A DNA stretch of 5,694 nucleotides from JASHVB01 sp049522565. GTDB lineage: Bacteria > Pseudomonadota > Alphaproteobacteria > Acetobacterales > Acetobacteraceae. Position numbers and translations under genes: made by a program. The notes beneath the pieces were generated by a model, which ran no database searches, had not been told where the DNA came from, and saw nothing but the letters and a program-made list of their open reading frames with translations. The stretch's first letter is position 1, and each line of letters starts with the position of its first letter. The stretch spans positions 1 to 5,694 of the forward strand of contig JBEKNT010000434.1 of NCBI GenBank assembly GCA_049522565.1. The letters are read 5' to 3'. Of the stretch, positions 4,609 to 5,694 are shown in pieces.

Positions 4609-5544
4609 ATGGTTGACCTCGCCCCTTGCCCCACGCTCGAGTCCCGCATTGCCGCCATCCGCCGGTTCAGCCGCTTCTACACGACCGTCATCGGCGCCTT
4701 GCAGGAAGGCCTGCTGGAGAGCCGGTTCTCCCTGACCGAGGCGCGCGTGCTGTTCGAACTGGCCAATCGCCAGGGCGCCACCGCCAGCGCGCTCGGCCGC
4801 GAGTTGGGGCTGGACGCCGGCTACCTCAGCCGCATCCTGCAACGCTTCGAGCAGGAACGCCTGCTGGAGCGGTCGATTTCCGAGGCCGACCGGCGGCAGA
4901 GCGTGCTGGCACTGACCGATGCCGGGCACGCTGCCTTCGCCCCGCTGGACGCGCGGTCGCGCGAGGAAGTCGGCGCCTTGCTCGCCACGCTGCCCGAACA
5001 GGCCCAGGCGGAGGTGGTGGGGGCGATGGCGCGGATCGAGGCGTTGCTGGGCGCCGTGCCGGCCGCGCCGTGGCGGCTGCGTGACCCGCAACCGGGCGAT
5101 ATCGGCTGGGTGGTGGCGCGGCACGGCGCGCTCTACGCCCGGGAATATGGGTTCGATGCCCGGTTCGAAGCCCTGGTGGCGCGGGTGGCCGGGGCCTTCC
5201 TCGCCAGCCATGACCCGGCGCGCGAGCGGTGCTGGATCGCCGACCGCGACGGCGTGAACCTGGGGTCGGTGTTCCTGGTGCGGGTGGACGACGACCTCGC
5301 CAGGCTACGGCTGCTGCTGGTCGAGCCGGCGGCGCGCGGGCTGGGCGTCGGCAAGCAGCTGGTGGCGGCGTGCATCGCGTTCGCCCGCGCCGCCGGCTAC
5401 CGGCGGATCACGCTGTGGACCAACGACGTGCTGCTGGCGGCGCGCGGGATCTACCAGGCGGCCGGCTTTCGGTTGGTGGCGAGCAAGCCGCACAGCGACT
5501 TCGGGCCGCCATGCGTCGGCGAGGACTGGGAGCTTGGGCTGTAG
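4609..5544 (+). CDS. MarR-family regulator fused to a GNAT acetyltransferase
   Basis: This 311-residue two-domain protein has an N-terminal winged helix for DNA binding and a C-terminal acyl-CoA-dependent N-acetyltransferase. The MarR domain covers ~1-150: FSLTEARVLFEL (40-51), recognition helix region DAGYLSRILQRFEQERLLER (69-88) and wing SEADRRQSVLALT (91-103). The GNAT domain covers ~155-311. Its acetyl-CoA loop is RGLGVG (243-248) after strand LRLLLVEP, followed by TLWTNDVLLAARGIYQAAGF (268-287), the typical C-terminal motif, and a closing strand WELGL. The length fits known MarR/GNAT fusions. The start was chosen because the MarR fold begins just after it; the upstream in-frame extension has no family resemblance. 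No Shine-Dalgarno precedes the ATG, which with the -35 position hints at a leaderless mRNA. The target amine is unknown. Confidence 0.9.
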   Translation: MVDLAPCPTLESRIAAIRRFSRFYTTVIGALQEGLLESRFSLTEARVLFELANRQGATASALGRELGLDAGYLSRILQRFEQERLLERSISEADRRQSVLALTDAGHAAFAPLDARSREEVGALLATLPEQAQAEVVGAMARIEALLGAVPAAPWRLRDPQPGDIGWVVARHGALYAREYGFDARFEALVARVAGAFLASHDPARERCWIADRDGVNLGSVFLVRVDDDLARLRLLLVEPAARGLGVGKQLVAACIAFARAAGYRRITLWTNDVLLAARGIYQAAGFRLVASKPHSDFGPPCVGEDWELGL

Positions 5545-5577
5545 CGGCCGCGTTGAAGATTGACTCTCCGTTTAGGA

Positions 5578-5606
5578 ACCGGCCGGGAACAATCGAATCG
5601 GCCGGT
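5578..5606 (+). terminator. Possible hairpin terminator after the MarR-GNAT gene
   Basis: ACCGGCCG (5578-5585) pairs with CGGCCGGT (5599-5606) around a 13-nt loop, 33 nt after the stop codon. There is no U-tract, so intrinsic termination is uncertain; it could simply be a stable 3' structure. Confidence 0.4.
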
Positions 5607-5621
5607 GATTGCGGACGGCCT

Positions 5622-5676
5622 GTCATTGCGCGACACCACCTGCAGCCCGTCATTGCGAGCGCAGCGAAGCAATCTC
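5622..5676. repeat. Dispersed intergenic repeat of the GTCATTGCG...GCAAT type
   Basis: GTCATTGCG occurs at 5622-5630 and again at 5649-5657. The second copy continues through AGCGCAGCGAAGCAATCTC to 5676, with ATTGC (5652-5656) and GCAAT (5668-5672) forming a hairpin. This matches the widespread proteobacterial intergenic repeat that reads CGTCATTGCGAGCG.AGCGAAGCAATC. The first copy is truncated. The family resemblance comes from memory of many genomes, not from a search. The rest of 5545-5694 shows no gene. Confidence 0.55.
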
Positions 5677-5694
5677 CCGCGTTCCGTGCACCGG

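Noticed and set aside
5560..5573. A second TTGACTCTCCGT site resembling the MarR operator
   Set aside because: Only one arm matches and the right arm GTCAA is missing, so it is at best a half-site and may be chance.
5575..5600. GGAAC-type -35 elements (two GGAAC copies) suggesting an ECF sigma promoter
   Set aside because: No CGTT-like -10 occurs at the required 16-17 nt spacing, and both copies lie in or next to the hairpin after the gene.

Overview
This GC-rich window has GCN codon bias, densely overlapping genes and palindromic intergenic repeats. That suggests an alphaproteobacterium, possibly of the Rhodospirillales/Acetobacteraceae type. The taxonomic guess rests on composition and gene style only and is weak.

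Layout, left to right. (1) Positions 1-3494 hold a plus-strand operon for TonB-dependent uptake. It encodes a periplasmic substrate-binding protein (to 840), a BtuC/FecCD-type permease (837-1898), an ABC ATPase (1895-2776) and TonB (2754-3494). The genes overlap through ATGA, GTGA and a 23-nt overlap, so translation is probably coupled. The cargo is of the cobalamin/ferric-siderophore/haem class, but sequence alone does not settle which. No outer-membrane receptor, ExbB/ExbD or convincing riboswitch is visible. (2) Positions 3495-3654 are a convergent intergenic region made almost entirely of a composite palindromic repeat that probably ends transcription from both sides. (3) Positions 3655-4378 are two minus-strand tandem paralogues with four WxxGxW-type repeats each, one a predicted lipoprotein and one a soluble periplasmic protein. 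(4) Positions 4379-4608 are a divergent promoter region with a TTGAC-TCC-GTCAA operator candidate. (5) Positions 4609-5544 encode a MarR-GNAT fusion protein. (6) Positions 5545-5694 are intergenic, with a hairpin and a dispersed-repeat copy of the GTCATTGCG...GCAAT type.

The most unusual feature is the relation between repeats and genes in the transport operon. The ATPase can only start at GTG 1895, because no other ATG, GTG or TTG lies in frame before Walker A. Its first ~62 residues are therefore encoded by a degenerate copy of the same three-part palindromic element that sits downstream of tonB; the two share an exact 19-mer. The GTGA start/stop overlap falls in the loop of the element's first hairpin. 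Repeat-like sequence also lies at the start of the binding-protein frame and at the binding protein/permease junction. The binding protein has no visible start codon in its signal-peptide frame, so it either starts before the window or has lost one base near 71.
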